The notes: generated from the letters alone by a model not told the origin. Shown: positions 1-6,545, counted from the stretch's first letter. The stretch is DNA of 6,545 bases from JAAXGI01 sp963579625 (GCA_963579625.1 CAUZHN010000110.1:1-6545); one strand, 5' to 3'. Numbers and translations are program-made.

Positions 1-2279
1 TCAACAACATCTTCTCGGGCTCCCTACACATGCTTACCGATCACCGGCTAGCCGGTGTGCCGTCACTTCGTGTGAACCAGATGCACTGGCTTCCCACCAC
101 GGACGAGGACGTGGAGAGGATGGAGGTTGTGCTCGGACCGGGATCCGCGCTCTATGGGCCGAACACAGCAAACGGCATAGTGCACGTGCTCACGAAATCT
201 CCTCTGACGAGCCAGGGGACGAGCGTCACCCTCGGTGGAGGCGAGCGTTCGGTGTTTCAGAGCTCGTTCCGCTCTGCCTTTCTTCTCGGCGAGGATTTCG
301 GATTCAAGGTCTCGGGACAGTATCTCAGTGGTGAGGAGTGGGGATACGAGGATCCGACCGAGAAAGCAGCGAGAGTGGCGACGGACAGTGACCCGGGGTC
401 GTGCCTAAAGGATAGGTTGGGTCGGGGGCTTAATGCGGCCAACGCACAACTTGCCTGCAACCGACTTGGTGTCCGGGACTTAGACATCGAACGTTTTGGT
501 GTCGAGATGAGGGCTGACTGGCGGTTCGCCGAGGATGGCACCTTCGTGACGACCTACGGTCGTACCGACGCCACGGGTCTCGAGATGACGGGCCTCGGAG
601 CCGGGCAGGCCAAGAACTGGCTCTACGAGTTCAAGCAGGCGCGGTTGAACAAGGGCCGTTTCTTCGCGCAGGCGTACCACAACACGAATGATGCGGGAGA
701 AAGCTACCTCCTGCGCGATGGGACGCCCCTTACAGACCAATCCAGCCTTTTCGTCGCACAAGCCCAGCATGGTTTCGCCTTCCTAGACGATGTGCAGGAC
801 TTCACTTTCGGTGTGGACTACTATGCGACCCGACCTCAATCGCTGGGAACGATTTACGGGTCCTATGACACCAATGACGACCTGAACGAGTGGGGGGCCT
901 ATCTCCAATCGAAAACTGCCCTGTCTTCACGGATCGACTTTATCGTCGCGGGGCGAATAGACTCGCACTCGGCTCTTCCGGACAAGATGTTGTCTCCCCG
1001 CGCGGCGTTGGTCTTCCGACCAGAAGAGAGTCAAAGTGTGCGTCTCACATACAACCGCGCCTTCTCCACCCCCTCCACCCTGAACCTCTTCCTAGACATC
1101 CCGGGCGGGTTCGCGCCTGCCCCGCTGGGGCCCCTGGGCTACGGCACCCGAGCATTCGGGACAGGTCCGAACGGATGGGCTCTCCAGAACGCAAACGGGA
1201 GCCTCCGCGGAATGCGTTCCCCCTTCAACCCGGGCGGTGCCGGGCAGCTCCTGCCAGCCAGTCCGACAATCCTCTGGCCTATGGCAGTGGGGGTCATGGC
1301 GGCGCAGGGCGCAATCGACGCCACCACTGCGGGGCTTCTGCTCGGCCTCTCGCCAACAGCTGCTGACATCGGTCTGATGCTCCTCAATCCGACGACGCTG
1401 GCGTTGACGCCGGCAGCCAGCTCCGTCCTTCCCGACGTGGTCCCGCTTCTTGAGTCGTACACGGAGACATATGAGGTGGGTTGGACTGGAGTGCTGAATG
1501 ACCGAATCGCGATTTCTGCGGATTTGTACCACATGAAAAAGGACAATTTTATATCGCCTCTCCTCCTGCAGACTCCCCTGATTACGCTAAACGGACAGGA
1601 CGTCGGTGCGTTCATACAGGGACCGGTCGGGACCGCGGTCTACGCCCAGCTCATGGCGGCCGGGATGGATCACGCTACGGCTGCTGCGACTTCCGCGGCT
1701 ACGGTTACCGCACTGGCGACCGGGATCGCTGGGATCCCGCTGGCAGTTGTATCCTCGGACCAAGTGACTAGCGGATCCGACCTGATCCTGACGTATCGGA
1801 ATGTGGGTGACGTGTCGCTCTGGGGAGCCGATCTTTCCGTCGAAGCGTTTCTGACCGACGAGTGGACGTTGATGGGAACCTATTCCCACATGAGCGAGGA
1901 CTATTTCAACGTCGTGGGGAGTTCCCCGATTGCACTGAATTCGCCAAAGGACAAGGGGTCAGGCGGGGTCGCATACAGAAATCTGTCGTCGGGGTTCAGC
2001 GCATCGGGAAGGCTGCGGTTCACCAGTTCGTTCCCGGCCGAGTCGGCCGGCTTCGTGGGAACCAAGTGCATCACTGGTGGAACCGGGGGTATCTTCGAGG
2101 AAGATTGCGTGGATTCCTCGGCCATCTTCGACCTCACTGCTGGGTACCAAGTGCCCAATACAAGGGCCACGCTACAACTGTCGGTGAATAATGTTTTAGA
2201 TACCGACTATCGGTCGTTCGTGGGGGTGCCGTCAGTCGGCCGGTTCGCAATGATACGTGTGAAGTATGATCTCTTTTGA
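1..2279 (+). CDS. TonB-dependent outer-membrane receptor (5' partial)
   Basis: This is the C-terminal part of a TonB-dependent receptor, a 22-stranded outer-membrane barrel with an internal plug that imports large or scarce nutrients using TonB energy. The frame is open from base 3 (reading NNIFSGSLH) and enters inside the plug domain, so the ATG at 30 is internal. The signal peptide, TonB box and any carboxypeptidase-regulatory-like domain lie outside the window. The plug end is clear at about 124-204 (EVVLGPGSALYGPNTANG, then VLTKSP). The rest is barrel, with the ETYEVGW strand near 1455-1475 and the family C-terminal pattern NNVLDTDY...GRF...YDLF ending in Phe, as expected for BAM recognition. 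Two cysteine pairs in predicted loops (codons at 402/456 and 2067/2106) could form disulfides. Two large hydrophobic Ala/Leu/Thr-rich insertions lie at about 1080-1455 and 1545-1770. The family is certain. The substrate is unknown, and I see nothing that marks it as siderophore, vitamin or glycan. Confidence 0.95.
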   Translation, partial: NNIFSGSLHMLTDHRLAGVPSLRVNQMHWLPTTDEDVERMEVVLGPGSALYGPNTANGIVHVLTKSPLTSQGTSVTLGGGERSVFQSSFRSAFLLGEDFGFKVSGQYLSGEEWGYEDPTEKAARVATDSDPGSCLKDRLGRGLNAANAQLACNRLGVRDLDIERFGVEMRADWRFAEDGTFVTTYGRTDATGLEMTGLGAGQAKNWLYEFKQARLNKGRFFAQAYHNTNDAGESYLLRDGTPLTDQSSLFVAQAQHGFAFLDDVQDFTFGVDYYATRPQSLGTIYGSYDTNDDLNEWGAYLQSKTALSSRIDFIVAGRIDSHSALPDKMLSPRAALVFRPEESQSVRLTYNRAFSTPSTLNLFLDIPGGFAPAPLGPLGYGTRAFGTGPNGWALQNANGSLRGMRSPFNPGGAGQLLPASPTILWPMAVGVMAAQGAIDATTAGLLLGLSPTAADIGLMLLNPTTLALTPAASSVLPDVVPLLESYTETYEVGWTGVLNDRIAISADLYHMKKDNFISPLLLQTPLITLNGQDVGAFIQGPVGTAVYAQLMAAGMDHATAAATSAATVTALATGIAGIPLAVVSSDQVTSGSDLILTYRNVGDVSLWGADLSVEAFLTDEWTLMGTYSHMSEDYFNVVGSSPIALNSPKDKGSGGVAYRNLSSGFSASGRLRFTSSFPAESAGFVGTKCITGGTGGIFEEDCVDSSAIFDLTAGYQVPNTRATLQLSVNNVLDTDYRSFVGVPSVGRFAMIRVKYDLF

Positions 2280-2282
2280 TTG

Positions 2283-2322
2283 AGCGAGGATCCCTCGTTT
2301 GGCAGGACCTGTTTCGTCAGGT
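2283..2322 (+). other. Two small tandem hairpins between receptor and cupin genes
   Basis: Just after the receptor stop codon, 2285-2289 (cgagg) pairs with 2293-2297 (cctcg) around a 3-base loop. The stem extends by one G-U and one A-U pair to 2283-2299, and three T follow. A second stem pairs 2307-2311 (acctg) with 2318-2322 (caggt) around a 6-base loop and is again followed by TTT, just before the cupin ribosome binding site. Both stems are short and neither has a real T-tract. They could trim or stabilise the receptor mRNA 3' end, attenuate read-through into the cupin gene, or be chance. Confidence 0.3.
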
Positions 2323-2326
2323 TTCG

Positions 2327-2333
2327 AAGGAGG
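2327..2333 (+). promoter_or_regulatory. Strong ribosome binding site that sets the cupin start
   Basis: AAGGAGG, a near-perfect Shine-Dalgarno match, ends 4 bases before the ATG at 2338. That spacing is slightly short but workable. It favours ATG 2338 over the upstream in-frame TTG at 2299, which has no such site, and over the ATG at 2350, which is 16 bases away. Confidence 0.8.
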
Positions 2334-2337
2334 ACAA

Positions 2338-2820
2338 ATGTTTGGGCGCATGATCATCGCTGTTGGATTAATAGCGGTAGGTAGCGCGGACGCGTTCGCC
2401 ATGCAGATTCTCGTTCGCGAGGAGGCCCCAACCGATCGGGCCGCCGACTTTCCGCTGGCTGAGCTGGAGGCGACGTTCCGCCAGATGGATGCAGATGGGC
2501 TCTCCACCGTTCGGCTGCTTGAGGGAGGGACTTACAACGTCAACATCCGTCGTCTGCGAGGCGCGGAAACCGCGCTCGTTCATGAGATAACGAGCGATGT
2601 TTATGTCGTACGGGAGGGCTCGGGGACCCTGGTGACCGGGGGAACCCTTGTCGATGAGAACGGAGCCGCGGTTGATGGGTCGAGGGGTGCAGCCATCCGA
2701 GACGGTGTGACACGTGTCATCACCGTGGGGGACGTCATCTTCATCCCGGCTGGAGTGCCTCACGGGATCCGCGATTCCGACGGGATGACGTGGCTGAATA
2801 TCCGCTTCGACACACGGTAG
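2338..2820 (+). CDS. Exported single-domain cupin protein
   Basis: This 160-residue protein has a likely Sec signal peptide: MFGR, then a hydrophobic stretch at about residues 5-20, with probable cleavage after ADAFA (21). A single cupin beta-barrel follows. Cupin motif 2 is clear at residues 131-146: G131, P137, G139, H142, and D146 where Asn is usual. Motif 1 is degenerate: H82, D87 in place of the metal-binding Glu, and G94, followed by TLVTGG. Leu80 stands where the first His of HxH would be. A metal site, if present, would therefore be formed by two His and possibly Asp rather than the classic three His and one Glu. Cupins range from dioxygenases and isomerases to plain ligand-binding proteins, so no reaction can be assigned. 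The gene lies 58 bases after the receptor on the same strand, so co-transcription is plausible. An exported cupin beside a TonB receptor hints at a role with the same small molecule or metal, but this is inference. Confidence 0.88.
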   Translation: MFGRMIIAVGLIAVGSADAFAMQILVREEAPTDRAADFPLAELEATFRQMDADGLSTVRLLEGGTYNVNIRRLRGAETALVHEITSDVYVVREGSGTLVTGGTLVDENGAAVDGSRGAAIRDGVTRVITVGDVIFIPAGVPHGIRDSDGMTWLNIRFDTR

Positions 2821-2929
2821 TCATCCGGTTAGCCCGCTTATTGAGTCAGTGGTGCCAAGCGTGAGTGCGGATGTGCTGTAAACGAGGGAGACGCCAGGGG
2901 GAGGCTATGCGCCGAGACCCGGTGCTCAG

Positions 2930-4159
2930 TCAATAAAGGTACCCAAGCCCAAGGTAGATTGGAGCGGTTGACTCTCTGGAGTGGCCCACGTCCAGGGAGA
3001 CAATGAAGTTCTCTCCCATTCCGAGCTTCAATCCGCCACCGTAGCCATGGTGTAGGTCCGAGAGGGCCTCGCCTAGCGCTACTCCTTCCGCCCAGACCCG
3101 CCCCGAGTCGACGAAGGCGGTCACGACCAGATGGAAGTCCCGATCGAACGTCGTGAACTCGGTGGCTCGCCACCGCAACTCCCTATTCCAGAGAAATATC
3201 CCCTTTCCGGTGTAGCGGTTCTTGGGGATGCCTCGGAGCGTCTTTGCGCCTCCAAGGCCCTCCTGTGCCTTGAAGGAGGTGTCTAGCTGCTGAAGCTCGT
3301 AGAAGGGAGCATCGCCTGACGTACTTTGCAGAATCAGGCGATTCGCGAGGACGATTCGGCCCCCAAGCGAAAAGTATCGCCTAAAGGTCACTGTCCACGT
3401 GGTGAAGGAATGGTCTCCGCCTAGAGGCTCCGCAGCACTCTTGACCAAGATCTCTGACCAAGTTCCGTTTCTGGTGCCTACTTCCCGGTCCCGCGTATCC
3501 CAGACAAGGCCTCCTCTAACGAAGTTCGTCCAGCCTCCGGGCAGCGTGTCGCCCCTTCTGGCCAGCTCGGCGGCAAGAAGGGTAGTCCCCTCGTCGTGTG
3601 GCGTCAGGTTGATCGAGGTTCTCCCAGAGCCTCCACCGAAGAGCGCACGGAGCGGCGTGTCACCTATCGGGCGTTGAAGGTCGAAGGCAAGCCGATTCCG
3701 GGTCCGGCCAAAGCGGTAGAAGTAAGGATCTGGCCCATCGTCTCGCTCCAACCCCTCGTCGTAGTCACTGTCGTTTCCGATGCCGTAATACGGTGTCGCG
3801 GTGTGGTGCTCGGTTCCTGCGAACACAGTCAGTCGCCACCCGCCGCGGAGGAGGTATGGCGTGTCGAAGAACACTGTGAGATCACGCCGACCTTCGGTGG
3901 AGAACAGAACAGTGGGCTGAAGCGTGAGGACGTACGGCTCGTATTCATCCCCTTCGGCATAGCGGTAGAATTCGACCACTGCCCCATACCCGAAGCCCTC
4001 GTCCGAGTCGAAGTTGATGGCTGGTACACCCGCGAACTCCCAGCGGCGTTCGGCCGATCCAGGTTCCTGCGCGCCTAGCGCACAAAGGGACGCGGACAAT
4101 GCCCAGGACAGGGCGGTAGGGAAGATCACCCAATGAGGATTTCGACAGAGGCTATGCAA
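2930..4159 (-). CDS. Barrel-only Omp85/BamA-type outer-membrane protein (surface antigen family)
   Basis: This 409-residue protein has a signal peptide (hydrophobic residues about 11-29, probable cleavage after ALGA, residue 30) followed almost at once by a bacterial surface antigen (Omp85) barrel. No POTRA domains are present: only about 15 residues separate the signal from the first strand (AGVPAINFDSDEGFGYG). Omp85 landmarks are WDTRD at 220-224, the loop-6 type motif GGAKTLRG at 303-310 (LRG for the usual VRG), FVDSGRVW at 349-356, and a GYGGGLKLG strand near 372-380. It ends LGYLY, with a C-terminal aromatic. BamA and TamA need POTRAs for their assembly roles, so this is more likely a dedicated pore or lipid/protein-handling barrel than BamA itself. 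Start: TTG 4159 has GGGAG 7 bases upstream and overlaps the transporter stop by 8 bases. An in-frame TTG at 4177 and a GTG near 4129 are alternatives. It is the last gene of the minus-strand group. Confidence 0.88.
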   Translation of the reverse strand: MHSLCRNPHWVIFPTALSWALSASLCALGAQEPGSAERRWEFAGVPAINFDSDEGFGYGAVVEFYRYAEGDEYEPYVLTLQPTVLFSTEGRRDLTVFFDTPYLLRGGWRLTVFAGTEHHTATPYYGIGNDSDYDEGLERDDGPDPYFYRFGRTRNRLAFDLQRPIGDTPLRALFGGGSGRTSINLTPHDEGTTLLAAELARRGDTLPGGWTNFVRGGLVWDTRDREVGTRNGTWSEILVKSAAEPLGGDHSFTTWTVTFRRYFSLGGRIVLANRLILQSTSGDAPFYELQQLDTSFKAQEGLGGAKTLRGIPKNRYTGKGIFLWNRELRWRATEFTTFDRDFHLVVTAFVDSGRVWAEGVALGEALSDLHHGYGGGLKLGMGENFIVSLDVGHSRESTAPIYLGLGYLY

Positions 4160-5468
4160 CGGTTTTCTCCCGGTCAACCATGGCGATACCCTCGGCCTCG
4201 TTCACCGTCAAGAGCAGAAGGCCACCGATGGTGAAGAAGATGAGGACTGTGGCCATCCCGGCCCGCTGAGACTGGAAGAGTGTGGTTGTCAACCCCAGTA
4301 GAAAGGGTCCCATGAACGCGGTGGCCTTTCCCGAGAAGGCGAAGAAACCGTAGAATTCGGTTTCCTTATCCATCGGGACGAAGCGGCCGAGTAGGGAGCG
4401 GCTGGCGGCCTGGTTTGGGCCGACGAAAATTCCCACCACCAGACCAGCGATCCACAGGCCTGTGGCGGTAGTCGCAAGCACGGCCGCGATGCCGGCGCCG
4501 ATGAGCCCAAGAATAGAGATGAAGATCGTGAGCTTCCCTCCGATGCGGTCGTCCAGGAATCCCATTGTGAACGCTCCCAGCCCCGCCGTAACGTTCAGCG
4601 CTAGCCCCCAGAGCATCACCTCCTGGAGAGAGAAGTTGAACGTTTCGGCTGCGTAAATTGGGCCGAAGGCGAAGATCGTGACAAGGCCGTCATTGTAGAC
4701 GAGCCGCGCCAAAAGTAGCCGGAGGATCTGACGGTACCGCCGGATCTCGCGAAAGGTCATAGCCAGCTGCCGCAAGGTGGCTCGGACGACCGATGCTCCT
4801 GGGGGTCGGGTTCCCACCTTTGAGTCCTTCACCCATGTGAACATCGGGAGGCTGAACACCGCGAACCAAACGGCCACCAGGATGGTGGTGGCGCGCACGT
4901 TCTGCTGTTCATCTGTCGAGAGTCCAAACCAAGGCTGCTCGGGCTGGATGAAGCCGATCAGGGCGATCACCATCGCCAGGAGTCCGCCTAGGTACCCAAG
5001 AGCCCACCCGTAGCCTGAGATACGGCCAATTTTATCTGGTGGCGAGATGTCGGGCAGATAGGAGTTGTAGAAGACCCCGCACAGTTCATAGGCGACGTTA
5101 CTGATCACGAACAAGGTGAGGGCGAGCAGCACTTGGCCTGGTCGGGCGAAGTAGAGCAGGGCGACACCCACGATGGACACCAGCGTGCTGGTCGCGAGAA
5201 ACGCCTTTCGGTGGCCCCCGCCGTCGGCCAACGCCCCAAGGAAGGGTGATAAGAGCGCCACCACGATGGCGGTGACGGTTACCGCATTCGCCCACTGGGC
5301 TGTACCCGTGATTCCGTCTGTGGCGATTGCCTGGGTGAACAGCACCGCGTAGATGAACGTGACGATGAGCGTCGTATACGCGGAATTTGCGAAGTCGTAG
5401 AGTGCCCACCCCCATACGGCCTTCGGATTTCCCCGGAGAAGCAACGCGGCGGGCGGCGAACCTCTCAA
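4152..5468 (-). CDS. UMF1-family major facilitator superfamily transporter
   Basis: This 438-residue protein has about 12 predicted membrane helices (near 28-48, 60-80, 88-107, 110-130, 152-172, 193-213, 255-273, 283-303, 312-332, 335-355, 375-396, 404-421) with a cytoplasmic loop at about 214-250 between the halves. Features I recognise as UMF1-type (related to yeast Atg22) are WALYDFANSAY at 21-31, YNSYLPDI at 134-141, SGYGWALGYLGG at 151-162 and PNQAASRSLLGRFVP at 351-365. An MFS motif A (LGALADGGGHRKAF) is at 77-90, with a second-half echo, GFLDDRIGGK, at 303-312. Family members are inner-membrane secondary transporters; bacterial substrates are mostly unknown, and eukaryotic Atg22 exports amino acids from the vacuole. 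TTG 5468 gives full length. Its Shine-Dalgarno-like sequence is weak (GGCGAG) and it sits in a strong hairpin. TTG 5444, just beyond the hairpin, would remove 8 residues without touching the membrane core. The gene follows the DUF3500 gene by 57 bases and overlaps the barrel-protein gene. Confidence 0.9.
   Translation of the reverse strand: MRGSPPAALLLRGNPKAVWGWALYDFANSAYTTLIVTFIYAVLFTQAIATDGITGTAQWANAVTVTAIVVALLSPFLGALADGGGHRKAFLATSTLVSIVGVALLYFARPGQVLLALTLFVISNVAYELCGVFYNSYLPDISPPDKIGRISGYGWALGYLGGLLAMVIALIGFIQPEQPWFGLSTDEQQNVRATTILVAVWFAVFSLPMFTWVKDSKVGTRPPGASVVRATLRQLAMTFREIRRYRQILRLLLARLVYNDGLVTIFAFGPIYAAETFNFSLQEVMLWGLALNVTAGLGAFTMGFLDDRIGGKLTIFISILGLIGAGIAAVLATTATGLWIAGLVVGIFVGPNQAASRSLLGRFVPMDKETEFYGFFAFSGKATAFMGPFLLGLTTTLFQSQRAGMATVLIFFTIGGLLLLTVNEAEGIAMVDREKTVA
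4167..4171 (-). promoter_or_regulatory. Ribosome binding site inside the transporter gene for the Omp85-type protein
   Basis: On the minus strand, GGGAG stands 7 bases before TTG 4159, within the last codons of the upstream transporter gene. It is the reason for preferring TTG 4159 over TTG 4177. With this start, the start and stop overlap as TTGCATAG, an arrangement typical of translational coupling. Confidence 0.6.
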
Positions 5469-5501
5469 CTTGCTCGCCGTGAGTAGGCCCGCCGCCCGCC
5501 G
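5447..5501. repeat. Long GC-rich inverted repeat enclosing the transporter start
   Basis: Arms 5447-5458 and 5490-5501 are a perfect 12-bp inverted repeat of C and G only. After a 2x2 mismatch (aa/cc), pairing resumes: 5461-5463 with 5485-5487, then, past a single bulged T at 5484, 5464-5467 with 5480-5483. That gives 19 base pairs around a 12-base apical loop (5468-5479). On the transcribed (minus) strand the loop reads CGGCGAGCAAGT, which contains the Shine-Dalgarno-like GGCGAG and the first base of TTG 5468. No T-tract follows on either strand, so it is not a standard intrinsic terminator. It could be a translational control hairpin, an mRNA processing or stability element, or a copy of a dispersed palindrome. 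Confidence 0.75.
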
Positions 5502-5525
5502 GAAATCACCGAACTGTTATAGCGC

Positions 5526-6545
5526 TTAACGGTCCGCCCGCTGGGATGGGTTGTGCACATGGTTCGGGTCGTTTGCGTGCTGCTCGTAGTGTTGGCGAAG
5601 CAGGTCCTTTCCGTAGTCGTTTCCGTTTGGAGTCCGCACGCCCGCGTGGATATGCGTTCGCGACGGCGTCCTCGGTTGTACGCCGAAAGTGACCGGAATC
5701 GTGTGGTCAAACTCGATCACGATAACCGGGCTTTGGACTCGGTAATAGAACAACGTCTTGGGGTCATAGAGCTTCATATCGTCACTCACGTCACCGATCC
5801 AGGCGAATCGGGTTTCATCCAGATGAGCTCGCACTTCCTCCATCTTGATGCGTGCCTGATCATCACGGATATGTCCGACCCAGACGCCAACCACATCCAT
5901 GAGGAGTTCGCGCTGGGCCGCATTCAGTTGGTCCCCGCGGATGCCCGCCTGCTCAATGACCACGTTATCCTTGAAGGCGGCCGCCAACTGATTGTTTTGC
6001 ATCTTGTCCGTTTCTACGGTCGCGACCTGACGCTGATCAGGTCGGAGAGACTCCATAAATGTGAGGCCTACATTCTGCTCTTCCTGGAGTGCCTCGACTC
6101 CAGCATACCTGCCTGTTTCGACCCGGGTCGGCTCGGTTCCCCAGAAATTTGGAGACATCACGACCTGATCTCCCATCACGAAGTAGTTGATGACCAGGTG
6201 GTGTCCATCCAGCTGCCATCCCCAGGGCTCCGTGTCAGACGGATCCCCAAAGATATCGATGAAGTAAAGGTATTCCCCGTAGGCCTCCAGATCATTCAGT
6301 ATATCCGCCAGATAGCCGTCGATACGCATGATGTTGCGAGCCTGCTCAAAGCCCTTCGCACTCATCCCGGTCCTTACCATGGCGAAGGCCGCTTCCCTTT
6401 GGGCCTCGTTCATATCTCTGAACGACAGCCCCGCTCGCATAGTGCTTCCGACCGGAACGTTACTCCAGTGTCGCCATTCCTCATCGTCCAGATCAAACAT
6501 TGTCCGGGCCTTCTGTCCGGCCGTAAGCGTGTTGAGGTACGCTTT
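5526..6545 (-). CDS. DUF3500-family protein (5' partial)
   Basis: A reading frame of 339 residues is open to the right edge (KAYLNTLTAGQKART, then MFDLDDEEW), so the ATG at 6500 is internal. The N-terminus, probably including any signal peptide, is outside the window. It matches the DUF3500 pattern as I know it: DDEEWRHWSNVPVG...RAGLSFRDMNEAQ at 20-49 of the visible part, YFIDIFGDP at 94-102, WGWQLDGHHLVINYF at 108-122, SPNFWGTEP at 131-139, and a C-terminal SRTHIH...NGNDYGKDLLRQHYEQH at 295-323. The function is not established. The GHH (114-116), HIH (298-300) and later HYEQH and HVH clusters make a metal site conceivable, but this is inference. The protein is soluble in composition, with no internal membrane helix seen. 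It is the first visible gene of the minus-strand group and stops 57 bases before the transporter start, with the GC-rich hairpin in between. Family assignment is firm; no role is claimed. Confidence 0.9.
   Translation of the reverse strand, partial: KAYLNTLTAGQKARTMFDLDDEEWRHWSNVPVGSTMRAGLSFRDMNEAQREAAFAMVRTGMSAKGFEQARNIMRIDGYLADILNDLEAYGEYLYFIDIFGDPSDTEPWGWQLDGHHLVINYFVMGDQVVMSPNFWGTEPTRVETGRYAGVEALQEEQNVGLTFMESLRPDQRQVATVETDKMQNNQLAAAFKDNVVIEQAGIRGDQLNAAQRELLMDVVGVWVGHIRDDQARIKMEEVRAHLDETRFAWIGDVSDDMKLYDPKTLFYYRVQSPVIVIEFDHTIPVTFGVQPRTPSRTHIHAGVRTPNGNDYGKDLLRQHYEQHANDPNHVHNPSQRADR

Noticed and set aside
890..1532. Overlapping frames of about 146-158 codons on both strands within the receptor gene (890-1366 +, 1092-1532 -, 1139-1615 -).
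   Set aside because: They lie wholly inside a well-supported receptor gene, have Arg/Pro/Ser-rich composition typical of off-frame translation of GC-rich DNA, and show no recognisable domain.
2299..2337. TTG 2299 as an upstream start of the cupin gene, adding 13 residues.
   Set aside because: No ribosome binding site precedes it, the added residues would spoil the signal peptide start, and the AAGGAGG at 2327-2333 points to ATG 2338.
2839..2935. Possible bidirectional terminator in the convergent gap, from the inverted pair tattga (2839-2844) and tcaata (2930-2935).
   Set aside because: There are only 6 base pairs across about 85 bases, one arm overlaps the Omp85-type gene's stop codon, and there is no GC-rich stem or T-tract. 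I see no convincing terminator or gene in 2821-2929.
3596..4078. A 160-codon + strand frame antisense to the Omp85-type gene.
   Set aside because: The minus-strand frame has clear Omp85 motifs and a signal peptide. The antisense product has no recognisable family and no good ribosome binding site that I can see.
5516..5530. Near-palindrome around the DUF3500 stop codon (GTTA, T, AGCGCT, TAAC).
   Set aside because: It is short, has no room for a hairpin loop, and overlaps the stop codon. It could be a chance match or a weak protein-binding site, with nothing to support the latter.
6498..6500. ATG at 6500 as the true start of the DUF3500 gene.
   Set aside because: The frame stays open upstream to the window edge with family-like sequence (YLNTLTAGQKA), so the ATG is internal and the gene is cut by the window.

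Overview
The window carries five protein-coding genes in two convergent groups and no RNA gene, mobile element or CRISPR array that I can recognise. The organism is a diderm (Gram-negative-type) bacterium of moderately high GC content. Three features point this way: a TonB-dependent receptor, an Omp85-type barrel ending in an aromatic residue, and exported proteins with Sec-type signal peptides. The mix of a SusC/CirA-like receptor, a DUF3500 protein and a UMF1-family transporter, with TTG starts, would fit Gemmatimonadota or a similar environmental phylum such as Acidobacteriota. That placement is an impression from gene content, not a demonstrated assignment.

Left half, + strand (1-2820). 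A TonB-dependent outer-membrane receptor runs in from beyond the left edge; its N-terminus is missing and its reading frame is open from base 3. After a 58-base gap with two small hairpins comes a short exported cupin protein with a strong ribosome binding site. The two may be co-transcribed, which would pair an outer-membrane uptake receptor with a periplasmic or secreted small-molecule- or metal-binding cupin. The substrate cannot be read from the sequence.

Right half, - strand (2930-6545). Read in transcription order, this is a DUF3500 protein whose start lies beyond the right edge, a 12-helix UMF1-family major-facilitator transporter, and a barrel-only Omp85/BamA-type outer-membrane protein without POTRA domains. 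The transporter stop overlaps the barrel-protein start by 8 bases if the start with the best ribosome binding site is used, which suggests translational coupling. The junction between the DUF3500 gene and the transporter holds a long GC-rich hairpin whose apical loop covers the putative ribosome binding site and start of the transporter. This is the most unusual non-coding structure in the window.

The two groups meet tail to tail across 109 bases (2821-2929) in which I see no convincing terminator. The genes are mostly recognisable families of the cell envelope. The points most worth a second look are the start-enclosing hairpin, the coupling of an inner-membrane transporter to a barrel-only Omp85 protein, and two large hydrophobic Ala/Leu/Thr-rich insertions in the receptor barrel.
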